From assembly GCF_000702665.1 (NCBI RefSeq), contig NZ_JNJA01000005.1, positions 124,001 to 188,000 on the forward strand: a stretch of 64,000 nt of DNA. Direction: 5' to 3'. Under the pieces are notes generated by a model that saw only the letters and a list, made by a program, of their open reading frames with translations, made no database searches and had not been told where the DNA came from. This document shows, piece after piece, positions 1-9,671 of the stretch; the first letter of the stretch is position 1; every line of letters begins with the position of its first letter. This DNA comes from Solidesulfovibrio alcoholivorans DSM 5433. GTDB lineage: Bacteria; Desulfobacterota; Desulfovibrionia; Desulfovibrionales; Desulfovibrionaceae. Position numbers and translations under genes: made by a program.

Positions 1-804
1 CACGTGGTGGACGAGGTGCTGGTCTGCCTGCCCATGCATGCCCTGTGCGACACGGCCACGGCCCTGGCCACGGCCTGCGAGGAACACGGCGTGGCCATGA
101 CCGTGGTCACTCGCGTGTTCGAGGTCAAAAACCCCCGCCACCGGCCCGGCAGCCATGGCGGCGAGATCGTGGCAACCATCTCCAACACCCTGGCCGATGA
201 GCGCGAGCTGATCCTCAAACGGTTTCTGGACGTGAGCGTGGCCGGCGTGGCCCTGGTCGCGTTGTCGCCGCTTCTCGGCATGGTGTGGTGTCTGGTGCGG
301 CTGACGTCGCCGGGGCCGGCGTTTTTCGTGCAGGAGCGGGTGGGGCTCAACAAGCGCCTTTTCAAATTCTACAAGTTCCGCACCATGGTGCAAAACGCCG
401 AGGCGCTCCAGGCCGATCTTGAAGCGCAAAACGAAACCAACGGCGCGACATTTAAAATGCGCAACGACCCGCGCATCACGCCTCTCGGCCGCATCCTGCG
501 CAAGACCAGCATCGACGAACTGCCGCAGCTCTACAACGTGCTGCGCGGCGACATGAGCCTTGTCGGCCCCCGGCCGCTGCCCGTGCGCGACGTGGAGCGC
601 ATCGAAAACGACTGGCCGCGCCGCCGCTTCGGCGTCAAGCCCGGCATCACCTGCTTCTGGCAGATTCGCGGCCGCAACGCCCTGCCGTTCGAGCGCATGA
701 TGGAATGCGACATCGAGTACGTGGACACGTGGTCCGTGGCGCTGGACATCAAGATCCTGCTCGCCACCATCCCGGTGGTCTGCGGCATGCGCGGGGCGTA
801 TTGA
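1..804 (+). CDS. Undecaprenyl-phosphate sugar phosphotransferase (WcaJ/WbaP type), 3' part
   Basis: The reading frame is already open at base 1, so the true start lies upstream of the window. The visible 267 codons hold the end of the linker/Rossmann-like region, one membrane hairpin (LILKRFLDVSVAGVALVALS) and the complete C-terminal catalytic domain. Family signatures are KFYKFRTM, the acidic/arginine motif DELPQLYNVLRGDMSLVGPRP-like block near codons 170-190, and PGITCFWQIRGRN. Enzymes of this family move a sugar-1-phosphate from a nucleotide sugar to undecaprenyl phosphate at the inner membrane, starting exopolysaccharide or O-antigen repeat units. The sugar cannot be told from sequence. 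It is followed by a repeat element and a convergent gene, so it is probably the last gene of its operon. Confidence 0.9.
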   Translation, partial: HVVDEVLVCLPMHALCDTATALATACEEHGVAMTVVTRVFEVKNPRHRPGSHGGEIVATISNTLADERELILKRFLDVSVAGVALVALSPLLGMVWCLVRLTSPGPAFFVQERVGLNKRLFKFYKFRTMVQNAEALQADLEAQNETNGATFKMRNDPRITPLGRILRKTSIDELPQLYNVLRGDMSLVGPRPLPVRDVERIENDWPRRRFGVKPGITCFWQIRGRNALPFERMMECDIEYVDTWSVALDIKILLATIPVVCGMRGAY

Positions 805-860
805 TTTTTTCGTCCGTAGGCCGATCGCCGGTCCGCGAGGGCTGCCCCCCCTTTCGGGGA

Positions 861-900
861 GGTCCAGGAGGGGCCCTTGCCCCTCCTGGCCGCCGGAGGC
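861..900 (-). repeat. Palindromic intergenic repeat, copy 1
   Basis: Read on the minus strand it begins GCCTCCGGCGGCC and continues into AGGAGGGGC / GCCCCTCCT arms that can fold into a hairpin, ending GGACC. It lies just downstream of the 3D-domain gene and in the same orientation. The same module recurs at 6399, 15723, 15884, 25553, 36950, 40546, 48725 and 60408. Confidence 0.75.
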
Positions 901-934
901 GTTTCCACCTCCCTCTCCCTTCCCTCGCCGCCGC

Positions 935-1462
935 TTAATCGAGTACGACCATCTCCAGGCGTTTGACGCCGAAGGCCAGGGCGGTTTCGCGGTCGGACAG
1001 GCAGAGGTCCAGCCGGTCGGTGAAGCGGGGGTGCATGAGGTCCTCGACCACACGCACGCCGAGCCCCTCGATGTAGACTTTCCTGCCGAGCAGGCGCTTG
1101 AGGTCCTGGGATACGGCCACCGTGCGCCCGGGGCGCACCACGCCGCCGTGCGCCGTGGGTTGCGGCTGGCCGTCCTCGGAGCCGCACAGCGGGCAGTAGG
1201 CCGTGGCGGTGAGCGTGAAGCGCCGCCGGTCTCCCTCGTCCAGGGTGAAGAGGTCGCCCATGGTCTCGCGCGAGGTCGCGGCCATGACAGCCTCCTGGGC
1301 GGCGAGGGCGTTTTCGTGGCGCAGCGCGGCCGTGCGTCTGGCGAGTTCTTCGCTGCCGTAACTGAGGCCGAAGGCCGCGACGGCCAGCGCGGCCAGGGAC
1401 GCGCAGCGCGCGATCTCGCCGCGCGAAGGCGCCTGCGAAGTCTGTTGGGGGTGTTCGTTCAT
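935..1462 (-). CDS. Exported or membrane-anchored 3D-domain protein
   Basis: A 175-residue protein. An N-terminal hydrophobic stretch (about residues 20-37, CASLAALAVAAFGLSYG) could be an uncleaved anchor or signal peptide. It is followed by a short helical segment and a C-terminal domain starting TLTATAYCP. The segment with GRTVAVSQDLKRLLGRKVYI and the aspartate-bearing DRLDLCLSD matches the 3D (double-psi beta-barrel) fold of MltA- and YabE/YocH-type cell-wall proteins. A peptidoglycan role is inferred from the fold; the aspartates of the 3D motif are visible. It is divergent from the M23-like gene at 1564, another wall-type protein, so the two may share regulation across a gap of about 100 bp. 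Confidence 0.7.
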   Translation of the reverse strand: MNEHPQQTSQAPSRGEIARCASLAALAVAAFGLSYGSEELARRTAALRHENALAAQEAVMAATSRETMGDLFTLDEGDRRRFTLTATAYCPLCGSEDGQPQPTAHGGVVRPGRTVAVSQDLKRLLGRKVYIEGLGVRVVEDLMHPRFTDRLDLCLSDRETALAFGVKRLEMVVLD

Positions 1463-1501
1463 GCAAACCTCCTTTGCCCGGAGCGCGCCAAGCGGGGCTC
1501 C

Positions 1502-1530
1502 TTGCCCGCAGTCGCGCCCTGTCCTATACT
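1502..1530 (+). promoter_or_regulatory. Sigma-70-type promoter for the M23-like gene
   Basis: TTGCCC (1502-1507) and TATACT (1525-1530) are separated by exactly 17 bp. A start site near 1537 leaves a leader of about 27 nt before the ATG at 1564 but only a few bases before the ATG at 1543, which favours the later start codon. Confidence 0.6.
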
Positions 1531-1563
1531 GTCGCGATCCGGATGCCGGGGGATACGGAACGC

Positions 1564-2946
1564 ATGCGCATCAAAAAGCCTTTCAAGAAAAGCGGCGGCT
1601 TCGGCCCGCTCTTTTACCTCGTCGCCGGCCTGCTCGTGGCCGCGCCCTTGGTCGTGGCGGGAGTCGCCGGGTATTACCTGTTTCTCAAGGATGCGCATAA
1701 ACCGCAAGTGACGCTTTTGCCCGAGGCCGAAGCGGCATCGCTTAAGCGCACGTTCACGGTTTCCGCCGCGGACGAGGAGTCCGGCATCCGTTCCCTCACC
1801 GTCACCGTCACTCAGGGCCAGCGCCGCACCGACGTGCTGCGCCGGCAGTACGACCCGCCCCGCGACAAGATTTCCGAGCGCTTCAACCTGGAAGGGTCGG
1901 AGCTGCGCGGCGGCGTCTTCGAGATGCAGGTCGCGGCCTATGACGGCTCTTTCGCCAATCTCGGCGCGGGCAACGCCGCCCGCGTCTCCCGGCGCATGCT
2001 CCTCGACATGATGCCGCCCTCGGTCAAGCCGCTGACCCCCGCGCACTATGTGCGCCAGGGCGGGGTGGGGCTGGTCGTCTACGAGGTCAACAAGGACGCC
2101 ACCCGGTCCGGCGTCATGGTCGGCGACGTCCTCTATCCCGGCTACAAGCAAAAAAGCGGCCAATACGTCTGCCTGTTCGCGTTTCCGGCGGACATGGACG
2201 CCGACGCCTTCAAGCCGCGTCTTTTTGTCGAGGACGCGGCAGGCAACGAAAGGGCCGGATTTTTCGTCAATATGGCCATCAAAAGGCGCTTTCGCGAGGA
2301 ACGGGTGGACGTCTCCGACGAATTCCTCGCCGCGCGCCTGCCCGCCTTTGCCGGGCTGTTCCCGGAAACGCGCGATCCGGTCGAGCGTTTCAAAAAGTTG
2401 GAAAGCGAGTTGCGAAAGCAAAACGACGCGACCCTGGACGCGCTCGGCAAAAAGTCTTCCCCGGAGCAGCTCTGGGACGGCGCATTCATTTACATGCCCC
2501 GCTCCGTGGTGCGCGGCTCCTTCGGCGCGGACCGGACTTACACCTACAAGGGCCAGGAGATCGCCAGCGAGCGGCACATGGGCATCGACCTGTCCTCCAC
2601 GCCGCGCGCGCCGGTGCCGGCGGCCAACAACGGCCGGGTGGTCTTTGCCGGGCCGCTCGGCGTCTACGGCAACACCGTGGTCATCGACCACGGCATGGGC
2701 TTGCAAAGTCTCTACGGCAACCTGTCGTCCCTGGCCGTGCATACGGACGACGAGGTGAAAAAGGGCGATCTGGTCGGCGCGACGGGCACGTCGGGACTGG
2801 CGCCCGGGGACCAGGTCCATTTCGCCATGTACCTCCACGGCCGGCCCGTGATTCCCATCGAGTGGTGGGACGCGCACTGGCTGGAAGACAATGTTACCAG
2901 CAAAATCAAGCGGTACGCTTCGGGCGGCGACGCGCCGCAGCAGTAA
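1564..2946 (+). CDS. M23 (LytM-fold) protein lacking catalytic histidines
   Basis: A 460-residue protein with one N-terminal membrane helix (about residues 15-40), a beta-rich periplasmic region and a C-terminal M23 domain. The zinc-ligand pattern is kept: H338 and D342 in HMGIDL, and H419 in QVHF. The two catalytic histidines of LytM-type enzymes are missing: the usual YxHL is LYGNL (N386) and the usual HxH is QVH (Q417). It is a clear paralogue of the gene at 25660, which keeps both; the shared regions include KPxxxLxPxxxxxxxKRxFT near the N terminus. By analogy with EnvC/NlpD, it may regulate a wall hydrolase instead of cutting. The ATG at 1564 was chosen for the purine-rich GGGGGA upstream and the promoter position; an ATG at 1543 is possible. 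Confidence 0.85.
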   Translation: MRIKKPFKKSGGFGPLFYLVAGLLVAAPLVVAGVAGYYLFLKDAHKPQVTLLPEAEAASLKRTFTVSAADEESGIRSLTVTVTQGQRRTDVLRRQYDPPRDKISERFNLEGSELRGGVFEMQVAAYDGSFANLGAGNAARVSRRMLLDMMPPSVKPLTPAHYVRQGGVGLVVYEVNKDATRSGVMVGDVLYPGYKQKSGQYVCLFAFPADMDADAFKPRLFVEDAAGNERAGFFVNMAIKRRFREERVDVSDEFLAARLPAFAGLFPETRDPVERFKKLESELRKQNDATLDALGKKSSPEQLWDGAFIYMPRSVVRGSFGADRTYTYKGQEIASERHMGIDLSSTPRAPVPAANNGRVVFAGPLGVYGNTVVIDHGMGLQSLYGNLSSLAVHTDDEVKKGDLVGATGTSGLAPGDQVHFAMYLHGRPVIPIEWWDAHWLEDNVTSKIKRYASGGDAPQQ

Positions 2947-2972
2947 GCCCGGCCGGGGGCGCGGCGGCCGTG

Positions 2973-3000
2973 TTGACAAAGGCCGGTCCCCCTTTTTAAC
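2973..3000 (+). promoter_or_regulatory. Promoter upstream of icd
   Basis: A perfect TTGACA (2973-2978) is followed after 16 bp by TTTAAC (2995-3000). It sits directly before the icd ribosome-binding site. Confidence 0.55.
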
Positions 3001-3041
3001 GTCGTCCGTTGTTCAAAATTTCTCATGAGGAGCAAAGGCGC

Positions 3042-4193
<1,152 letters not shown>

Positions 4194-4206
4194 CCCGAAC
4201 CTGCTG

Positions 4207-4252
4207 CGCCGGAAGGGTCGAGGGGCCTGGCCTCACCTCCGCCCTTCCGGCG
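4207..4252 (+). terminator. Long-loop inverted repeat after icd
   Basis: CGCCGGAAGGG (4207-4217) pairs perfectly with CCCTTCCGGCG (4242-4252) across a 24-nt loop and is followed by ATTTCCCC. It probably ends icd transcription, although the T-run is poor. The rest of the gap to 4373 shows no other structure. Confidence 0.4.
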
Positions 4253-4373
4253 ATTTCCCCGGCCCCGGGGAAGCGTGACGCGCGGCGATTCTCCTGCGCC
4301 GCAGGATCCGACGGACGAGTCCACGAAACGCGAGTCGTGAAGCCCCCGGCGCGCCCGGGGGAAAGGGGGCCAC

Positions 4374-6350
4374 ATGGCCGTTGTCGGCGTCGATACCGGG
4401 GGTACGTTCACAGACATCATCTGCCGCCGGGATGAAGGCTTTCTGGTGGTCAAGCTGCCTTCCACGCCGGACAATCCGGCCCGGGCGGTGCTTGCGGGAC
4501 TGGCCCGCCTGGGTGTTTTGCCGCGCAAGGTGCTGCACGGCTCGACCGTGGCCACCAATGCGCTTCTCGAACGCAAGGGCGCGGTCACGGCCTACGTGGG
4601 CAACGCCGGTTTCGAGGACGTCATCGCCATCGGCCGGCAAAACCGCTCCGAACTTTACGATCTTTCCAGCCGCAAGGAACCCTGTCTCGTGCCCGAGGCA
4701 CTGCGCTTCGGCGTGCCCGGTCGGGTGTCCGCCCAGGGCAAGGTTCTCGAGGATCTGACCCCGGAGCAGGCCTGGCAGGCGGCGCAGACCGTGGCCGATT
4801 CCGGCGCGACATCCGCCGCGGTGTGCCTGCTTTTCTCGTTTCTCAAGCCCGAGCACGAACGGCTCCTCGGCCAGGCCTTGGCCGAGGCCGGTCTTGCCGT
4901 CTCCCTTTCGAGCGATATCCTGGCGGAATTTCGCGAATACGAGCGCGCCGCCACGACCGTGGCCAACGCCTACGTCGCGCCGGTCATGGAGGCGTATCTC
5001 GGCGAGCTCGAGGCGAACATGCCGGATGGCGCGCCGCTTTCCGTCATGCAGTCGAGCGGGGGCCTGAGCGCCGCGGCCCAGGCCCGGCGCGAGCCCGTGC
5101 GCACCATCCTCTCCGGTCCGGCCGGCGGCGTCGTGGCCGCCCTGGCCGTGGGCAAGGCCGCCGGTTTCGAGCAGCTGATCACCTTCGACATGGGCGGCAC
5201 GTCCACGGACGTCTCCCTCATGGACGGCATGCTTTCCATGGCCATGGAGACGCGCATCGCCGGGCTGCCCGTGAAAACGCCCATGATCGATATCCACACC
5301 GTGGGCGCGGGCGGCGGTTCGCTGGCCTCCCTGGACGCCGGGGGGGCGCTGCTCGTCGGGCCGCAAAGCGCCGGGGCCGATCCCGGCCCGGCCTGTTACG
5401 GCAAGGGCGAGGGGCTGACGGTCACCGACGCCAACCTGTTTCTGGGCCGGCTTTCGCCCGAGCGGTTCCTGGGCGGCGGCATGGCGCTTTATCCCGAGCG
5501 CCTGCCCGCGCTGTTCGAGGCCCTTGGCCAGGCGGCCGGGCTTTCCGCCGTGGAGGCGGCCGAGGGCGTCGTGGCCGTGGCCGAGGCGGCCATGGAGCGG
5601 GCGATCCGGGTCATCTCCGTGGAGCGTGGGCACGATCCGGCCGATTTCGCGCTCCTTTCCTTCGGCGGGGCAGGGGGGCTGCACGCCGTGTCCCTCGCGC
5701 GGCTGCTCGGCGTGCGCAAGGTCGTGGTGCCGCGCCATCCCGGGCTTTTTTCCGCCCTGGGCATGCTCTATGCCGATGTCGTGCGGGATTTTTCCGAGAC
5801 GGTCATGGCCGCGTCCGACAAGACGGACATTTTCGAGCTGGCGGGGCTTTTCGGGCCGCTCGAGGACAAGGTCCGCGAGGCCATGGCCGCCGAGGGCGTG
5901 CCCGCGGCCAAGCTCGTGCTCGAGCGCCAGCTCGACATGCGCTATCGCGGCCAGTCCCATGAGATCCCCATCCGTTTCGTGGCCGATCCCTACACCGCGT
6001 TTCATTCGCGCCACGAGGCCGTTTTCGGCTTCAAGAACCCGCGCGAAGTGGTCGAGGTGGTGACGCTTCGCATTCGCGCCCGGGGCATCACCGAGAAGCC
6101 GCCGTTTGTCGAGGCCGGGCACTTCGTGGCCGCCGTCGCCGACGCGGCGAAGCTCGGCGAGAAGCCGCTCGTCTGGAAAACCCGCGACATCGGGGCCATG
6201 TGGTACGACCGCGAGCACCTGCAGGCGGGCAACCGCATCACCGGCCCGGCGCTCGTCGCCGAGACCTCGGCCACGACCTTCGTTCCGCCCAAGGCCGAGG
6301 CGGTCGTGGACGGCTTCGGCAATATCGTCATCGAGACCGGCGTGGAGTAG
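4374..6350 (+). CDS. hyuA: Hydantoinase/5-oxoprolinase subunit A
   Basis: A 658-residue member of the HyuA family (N-methylhydantoinase A, the N-terminal half of 5-oxoprolinase, the acetone carboxylase beta type). It has the ATPase-fold signatures DTGGTFTDI at the N terminus, GSTVATNALLERKGA, SGPAGGVVAAL, DMGGTSTDVSL and FGGAGGLHA. These enzymes open hydantoin or 5-oxoproline rings with ATP. Subunit B (hyuB) is at 7909, but here the two are separated by about 1.56 kb and two other genes, which is unusual because they normally abut. The substrate cannot be chosen from sequence. A purine-rich GGGGGAAAGGGGG precedes the ATG. Confidence 0.9.
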   Translation: MAVVGVDTGGTFTDIICRRDEGFLVVKLPSTPDNPARAVLAGLARLGVLPRKVLHGSTVATNALLERKGAVTAYVGNAGFEDVIAIGRQNRSELYDLSSRKEPCLVPEALRFGVPGRVSAQGKVLEDLTPEQAWQAAQTVADSGATSAAVCLLFSFLKPEHERLLGQALAEAGLAVSLSSDILAEFREYERAATTVANAYVAPVMEAYLGELEANMPDGAPLSVMQSSGGLSAAAQARREPVRTILSGPAGGVVAALAVGKAAGFEQLITFDMGGTSTDVSLMDGMLSMAMETRIAGLPVKTPMIDIHTVGAGGGSLASLDAGGALLVGPQSAGADPGPACYGKGEGLTVTDANLFLGRLSPERFLGGGMALYPERLPALFEALGQAAGLSAVEAAEGVVAVAEAAMERAIRVISVERGHDPADFALLSFGGAGGLHAVSLARLLGVRKVVVPRHPGLFSALGMLYADVVRDFSETVMAASDKTDIFELAGLFGPLEDKVREAMAAEGVPAAKLVLERQLDMRYRGQSHEIPIRFVADPYTAFHSRHEAVFGFKNPREVVEVVTLRIRARGITEKPPFVEAGHFVAAVADAAKLGEKPLVWKTRDIGAMWYDREHLQAGNRITGPALVAETSATTFVPPKAEAVVDGFGNIVIETGVE

Positions 6351-6398
6351 GCGGGAAGCGGAAGCGGGAAGCGGGAAGAAGAGAAGCGGGAAGAGGAA

Positions 6399-6441
6399 GA
6401 TGCCTCCGGCGGCCGGGGGGCATGATGCCCCCCGGACCCCC
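6399..6441 (+). repeat. Palindromic intergenic repeat, copy 2
   Basis: GATGCCTCCGGCGGCC leads into the perfect palindrome GGGGGGCATGATGCCCCCC followed by GGACCCCC. The palindrome is identical to one at 40546-40612. It is preceded (6351-6398) by a purine-rich run built on GCGGGAA units. Confidence 0.75.
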
Positions 6442-6485
6442 TCGACGGGAAGGGGAGGGGGGTGAAGCGGTGGGGAGGCGTGGAG

Positions 6486-7214
6486 ATGCTTGTTATTGGC
6501 ACGCCGTGTTATGGCGGGGTGGTCACGCTGCCCTACATGCTGTCCATGCTGGCGCTCAAGGACGTGCTCAACCGCGACAAGACGCCGTTTCGGCTACTCA
6601 CGCCCGCAAACGACAGCCTGATTACCCGCGTGCGCAACGCCATCGTGGCCGAGTTCTTGCGCGACGACCGCGCCACGCATCTGCTTTTCATCGACGCGGA
6701 CATCGAGTTCCAGCCGGCCCTGGTGCCGCGCCTGCTCGGCAGCGGCCTGGACGTGGTCTGCGGCGTCTATCCGGTCAAGGGGCTTCGGCTCGAGCGCGTC
6801 ATGGCGCAACCGGCGGGCACGCCGCCGCAGGTCGCCGAGGCCGCGAGTCTCGATTACGCGGTGAAGGTCAAGCCGGGCTGCCGTATGGACGCGCAGGGCT
6901 TCCTGGAAGTGGAGTACGCGGCCACGGGGTTCATGATGATCCGCCGCGAGGTGTTTGCGCGCCTCATGGACGCCTACCCGGATTTGCACTATCGGTACAG
7001 TTGCACCAATGAGGCCCCGGCGGACAATTACGCGTTTTTCGACACGTCCATCGACCCAGTCACGCGCGACTACCTGCCCGAGGACTACGCCTTCTGCAAA
7101 CGCTGGCGCGACATCGGCGGCAAGGTGCACGTGAGCGTGCCGGGGCGCTTCGCGCATCATGGGGGGAAGGCGTATGTGGGGGAGTTTGGACAATTCTTAG
7201 CTAGACTTCGATAA
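6486..7214 (+). CDS. GT-A-like glycosyltransferase-type protein
   Basis: A 242-residue protein whose opening VIGTPCYGGVVTLPY, nucleotide-sugar-type acidic motif FIDADIEF and later EDYAFCKRWRDIGG resemble family-2-like GT-A glycosyltransferases that handle short glycan transfer. No signal peptide or membrane helix is visible, so it should be cytoplasmic. The ATG at 6486 has GGGGAGG 7 nt upstream. It lies between hyuA and hyuB on the same strand without any obvious metabolic link to them. Donor and acceptor are unknown. The base composition matches the surrounding genome, unlike the next gene. Confidence 0.6.
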   Translation: MLVIGTPCYGGVVTLPYMLSMLALKDVLNRDKTPFRLLTPANDSLITRVRNAIVAEFLRDDRATHLLFIDADIEFQPALVPRLLGSGLDVVCGVYPVKGLRLERVMAQPAGTPPQVAEAASLDYAVKVKPGCRMDAQGFLEVEYAATGFMMIRREVFARLMDAYPDLHYRYSCTNEAPADNYAFFDTSIDPVTRDYLPEDYAFCKRWRDIGGKVHVSVPGRFAHHGGKAYVGEFGQFLARLR

Positions 7215-7247
7215 TAAGTGAAGCTGATAAGTTGTAGAGGCGATGAT

Positions 7248-7865
7248 ATGCTGCTTCTTTTGCGTTGGCTGGGAAAGGCGATCGCTCTTTGGATATTTCT
7301 CGGTTCTATTCTTTTGGCGTTCGCTTTTTTGTATTTTTTGAGAGAAGAGGTTTATGTAAAGATAGTTAGTCTTTGCTTTCAGCTTGTTGGGTTTCTATGT
7401 AGTTTAGTGGTGTTATATAGGACTGAAGTCTTTTTCAAATATCCGAGCTTCTTGGCGAGGATTAAGACTTGGATTATAGAGTTTCCTTTTTACAAGAGAA
7501 GAGCGATACATGGAGAGGCCCGTTGCAATTTGCCTATGCCAGAAGTTTATGGGGAGGGACATCAACTTTTTTCTCCAAAGGATGGCGATCTGGCAGATCG
7601 TATAAAATTAATTGAAGATTATATTTCTTATCTTGACGCAAGAATAACACATTTTAGTGGAATAACGAATGATAAAATTAGAAAAGTTAAAGATGATATT
7701 TATGAAGAAAGGAATTTTAGAATTCAAAGAGACGAGAAAATAGAATCGATGCTGCGAGATAATGCTATTGGTAGTGTGGTCTTGGTCGAGATGAGTATTG
7801 CTTACTTTGTATGCGGGGCGATTGCATCTTGCTTTTCTCTGGAGATTGCAAATAGCTTGAGATGA
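7248..7865 (+). CDS. AT-rich membrane protein of unknown function
   Basis: A 205-residue protein I do not recognise. Two hydrophobic segments lie in the first 60 residues (around AIALWIFLGSILLAFAFLYF and VSLCFQLVGFLCSLVVLY). A charged, probably helical region follows (DLADRIKLIEDYISYLDARI; KIRKVKDDIYEERNFRI), and a last hydrophobic segment near the C terminus contains VLVEMSIAYFVCGAIASC. Codon use is strikingly AT-rich (many AAA, ATT, TTT, AGA), unlike every neighbour. The ATG at 7248 has AGAGG 7 nt upstream. Its composition and its position between hyuA and hyuB suggest transfer from another source. A membrane-anchored sensor or an immunity/defence accessory is possible but nothing proves it. 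Confidence 0.6.
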   Translation: MLLLLRWLGKAIALWIFLGSILLAFAFLYFLREEVYVKIVSLCFQLVGFLCSLVVLYRTEVFFKYPSFLARIKTWIIEFPFYKRRAIHGEARCNLPMPEVYGEGHQLFSPKDGDLADRIKLIEDYISYLDARITHFSGITNDKIRKVKDDIYEERNFRIQRDEKIESMLRDNAIGSVVLVEMSIAYFVCGAIASCFSLEIANSLR

Positions 7866-7908
7866 TTGAATTTTTATTGTTGTGTAGAAGGATTAAAAAA
7901 GGGTTATC

Positions 7909-9474
7909 ATGAACATCACGCCCATCACCCTGGAAGTCTTCAAGAACAAGTTCGCGTCCGTCGCCGAGGAAATGGGGTCGGCGCTGTGCCGGGCGGCGTA
8001 TTCGCCCAACATTAAAGAGCGCCGCGACTTCTCCTGCGCCGTGTTCGACGCCGCCGGCGACATGGTCGCACAGGCCGCGCACATCCCCGTGCATCTCGGT
8101 TCCATGCCGCTCTCCGTCGCCGCCGTGCTCGAAGCCATGGAACTCGCGCCGGGCGAAATGGCCATGCTCAACGACCCGTTTCGCGGCGGCACCCACCTGC
8201 CCGACATCACCCTCGTCGCGCCGGTCTACGCCGGGGGCGACGCGCCGGCCTTCTACGTCGCCAGCCGCGCCCACCACGCCGACGTCGGCGGCATGGCCGC
8301 AGGTTCCATGCCACTATCCACCTCCATATTCCAGGAAGGGCTCGTCATACCGCCCGTCAAAATCGTCGCGGCCGGCGAAATCGTCCCCGACGTCATGAAC
8401 CTCTTCCTCGCCAACGTGCGCACGCCCACCGAACGCCAGGGCGACTTCGCCGCCCAGATCATGGCCAACCGCGTCGGCGTCGCGCGCATGGAGGCCCTCG
8501 TCGCCGCCTACGGCCGCGAGGCCGTGACCGCCATGGCCGCCGCGCTCATGGACTACGCCGAACGCCTCATGCGCGCCGCCATAGCCGCCATGCCCGAAGG
8601 CAGCTACGCGGCCGAGGACTTCCTGGACGACGACGGCGCGGGCAATCCCGACCTCGCCATACGCCTGACGCTCTCCATCGCCGACGGCGAGGCCGAACTC
8701 GATTTCACCGACTCCGACCCGCAAACGGCCGGCTGCGTCAACGCCGTGCGCGCCATAGCCGTCTCCGCCGCGCTCTACGTGCTGCGCGCACTGGCCGGCG
8801 GCAAGATGCCGACCAACGCCGGCTGCATGCGCCCCGTGACCGTGACCACCAAGGGCGGCACGCTCGTCGACGCGAAATCTCCGGCCGCGGTGGCCGGCGG
8901 CAACGTCGAAACCTCCCAGCGCATCGTGGACGTGATCCTGGCCGCGCTGGCCAAGGCATTGCCCGAGCGCATACCGGCCGCCTCCCAGGGCACCATGAAC
9001 AACGTGGCCATGGGCGGGGTCGATCCGCGCACGAAAAAGCCCTTCACCTATTACGAAACCCTGGCCGGCGGCGCGGGGGCCGATGCGGCGGGCGACGGCC
9101 AGAGCGCCGTGCACTCCCACATGACCAACACCCGCAACACGCCCGTCGAGGCCCTGGAATACGCCTATCCGCTGCGCGTGACACGTTACGCCGTGCGCCG
9201 GGGCTCGGGCGGCCCGGGCGGGCACGTCGGCGGCGACGGGCTCGTGCGGGAAGTCGAGGCCCTGGCCGACATGGAGGCGACCGTGCTCTCCGAGCGGCGG
9301 TTGCGCGGGCCGTGGGGCGCAGCCGGCGGCGGCGAAGGCGCGACGGGCGTCAATACGGTGACGCGGCGGCGGGGCGAGATGATCATGCCGGCCAAGTTCC
9401 ACGTGCGCCTGCACGCGGGCGACCGTCTGCGCCTGGAGACGCCCGGCGGCGGCGGCTTCGGCCCGGCGGCCTGA
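7909..9474 (+). CDS. hyuB: Hydantoinase/5-oxoprolinase subunit B
   Basis: A 521-residue HyuB-family protein, close to the usual length of about 520-590. Signatures are NITPITLEVFKNKF at the N terminus, ERRDFSCAVFDAAG, HIPVHLGSMPLSV, NDPFRGGTHLPDITLV, SRAHHADVGGMAAGSMP and the C-terminal YPLRVTRYAVRRGSGGPG. It forms the ring-opening enzyme together with HyuA (4374-6350). The pair probably ran as one operon before the two genes between them arrived; whether they are still co-transcribed is unknown. The gap before it (7866-7908) is AT-rich like the preceding gene. Confidence 0.9.
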   Translation: MNITPITLEVFKNKFASVAEEMGSALCRAAYSPNIKERRDFSCAVFDAAGDMVAQAAHIPVHLGSMPLSVAAVLEAMELAPGEMAMLNDPFRGGTHLPDITLVAPVYAGGDAPAFYVASRAHHADVGGMAAGSMPLSTSIFQEGLVIPPVKIVAAGEIVPDVMNLFLANVRTPTERQGDFAAQIMANRVGVARMEALVAAYGREAVTAMAAALMDYAERLMRAAIAAMPEGSYAAEDFLDDDGAGNPDLAIRLTLSIADGEAELDFTDSDPQTAGCVNAVRAIAVSAALYVLRALAGGKMPTNAGCMRPVTVTTKGGTLVDAKSPAAVAGGNVETSQRIVDVILAALAKALPERIPAASQGTMNNVAMGGVDPRTKKPFTYYETLAGGAGADAAGDGQSAVHSHMTNTRNTPVEALEYAYPLRVTRYAVRRGSGGPGGHVGGDGLVREVEALADMEATVLSERRLRGPWGAAGGGEGATGVNTVTRRRGEMIMPAKFHVRLHAGDRLRLETPGGGGFGPAA

Positions 9475-9671
9475 GGTTTTCCCCGCGATTGCGGCAGGTT
9501 CCGACGCCCGCGCGGCCGTCCCGGCCGTCCCTGGGGGGCGGGGGATTTGCGCTTCCCCTTCCTCGACTTTTCGCGTAGCATTGCCTATTTCGTATCCGCC
9601 ACGAATTTACCCCGAACGATCCGCAATCCGACCTGCCTGCCAAAGGCGGGGCGACACTCCTGGAGGAAGCC

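Noticed and set aside
6351..6398. Purine-rich GCGGGAA tract as a minisatellite of interest
   Set aside because: It is short and irregular, and looks like drift beside the repeat copy.
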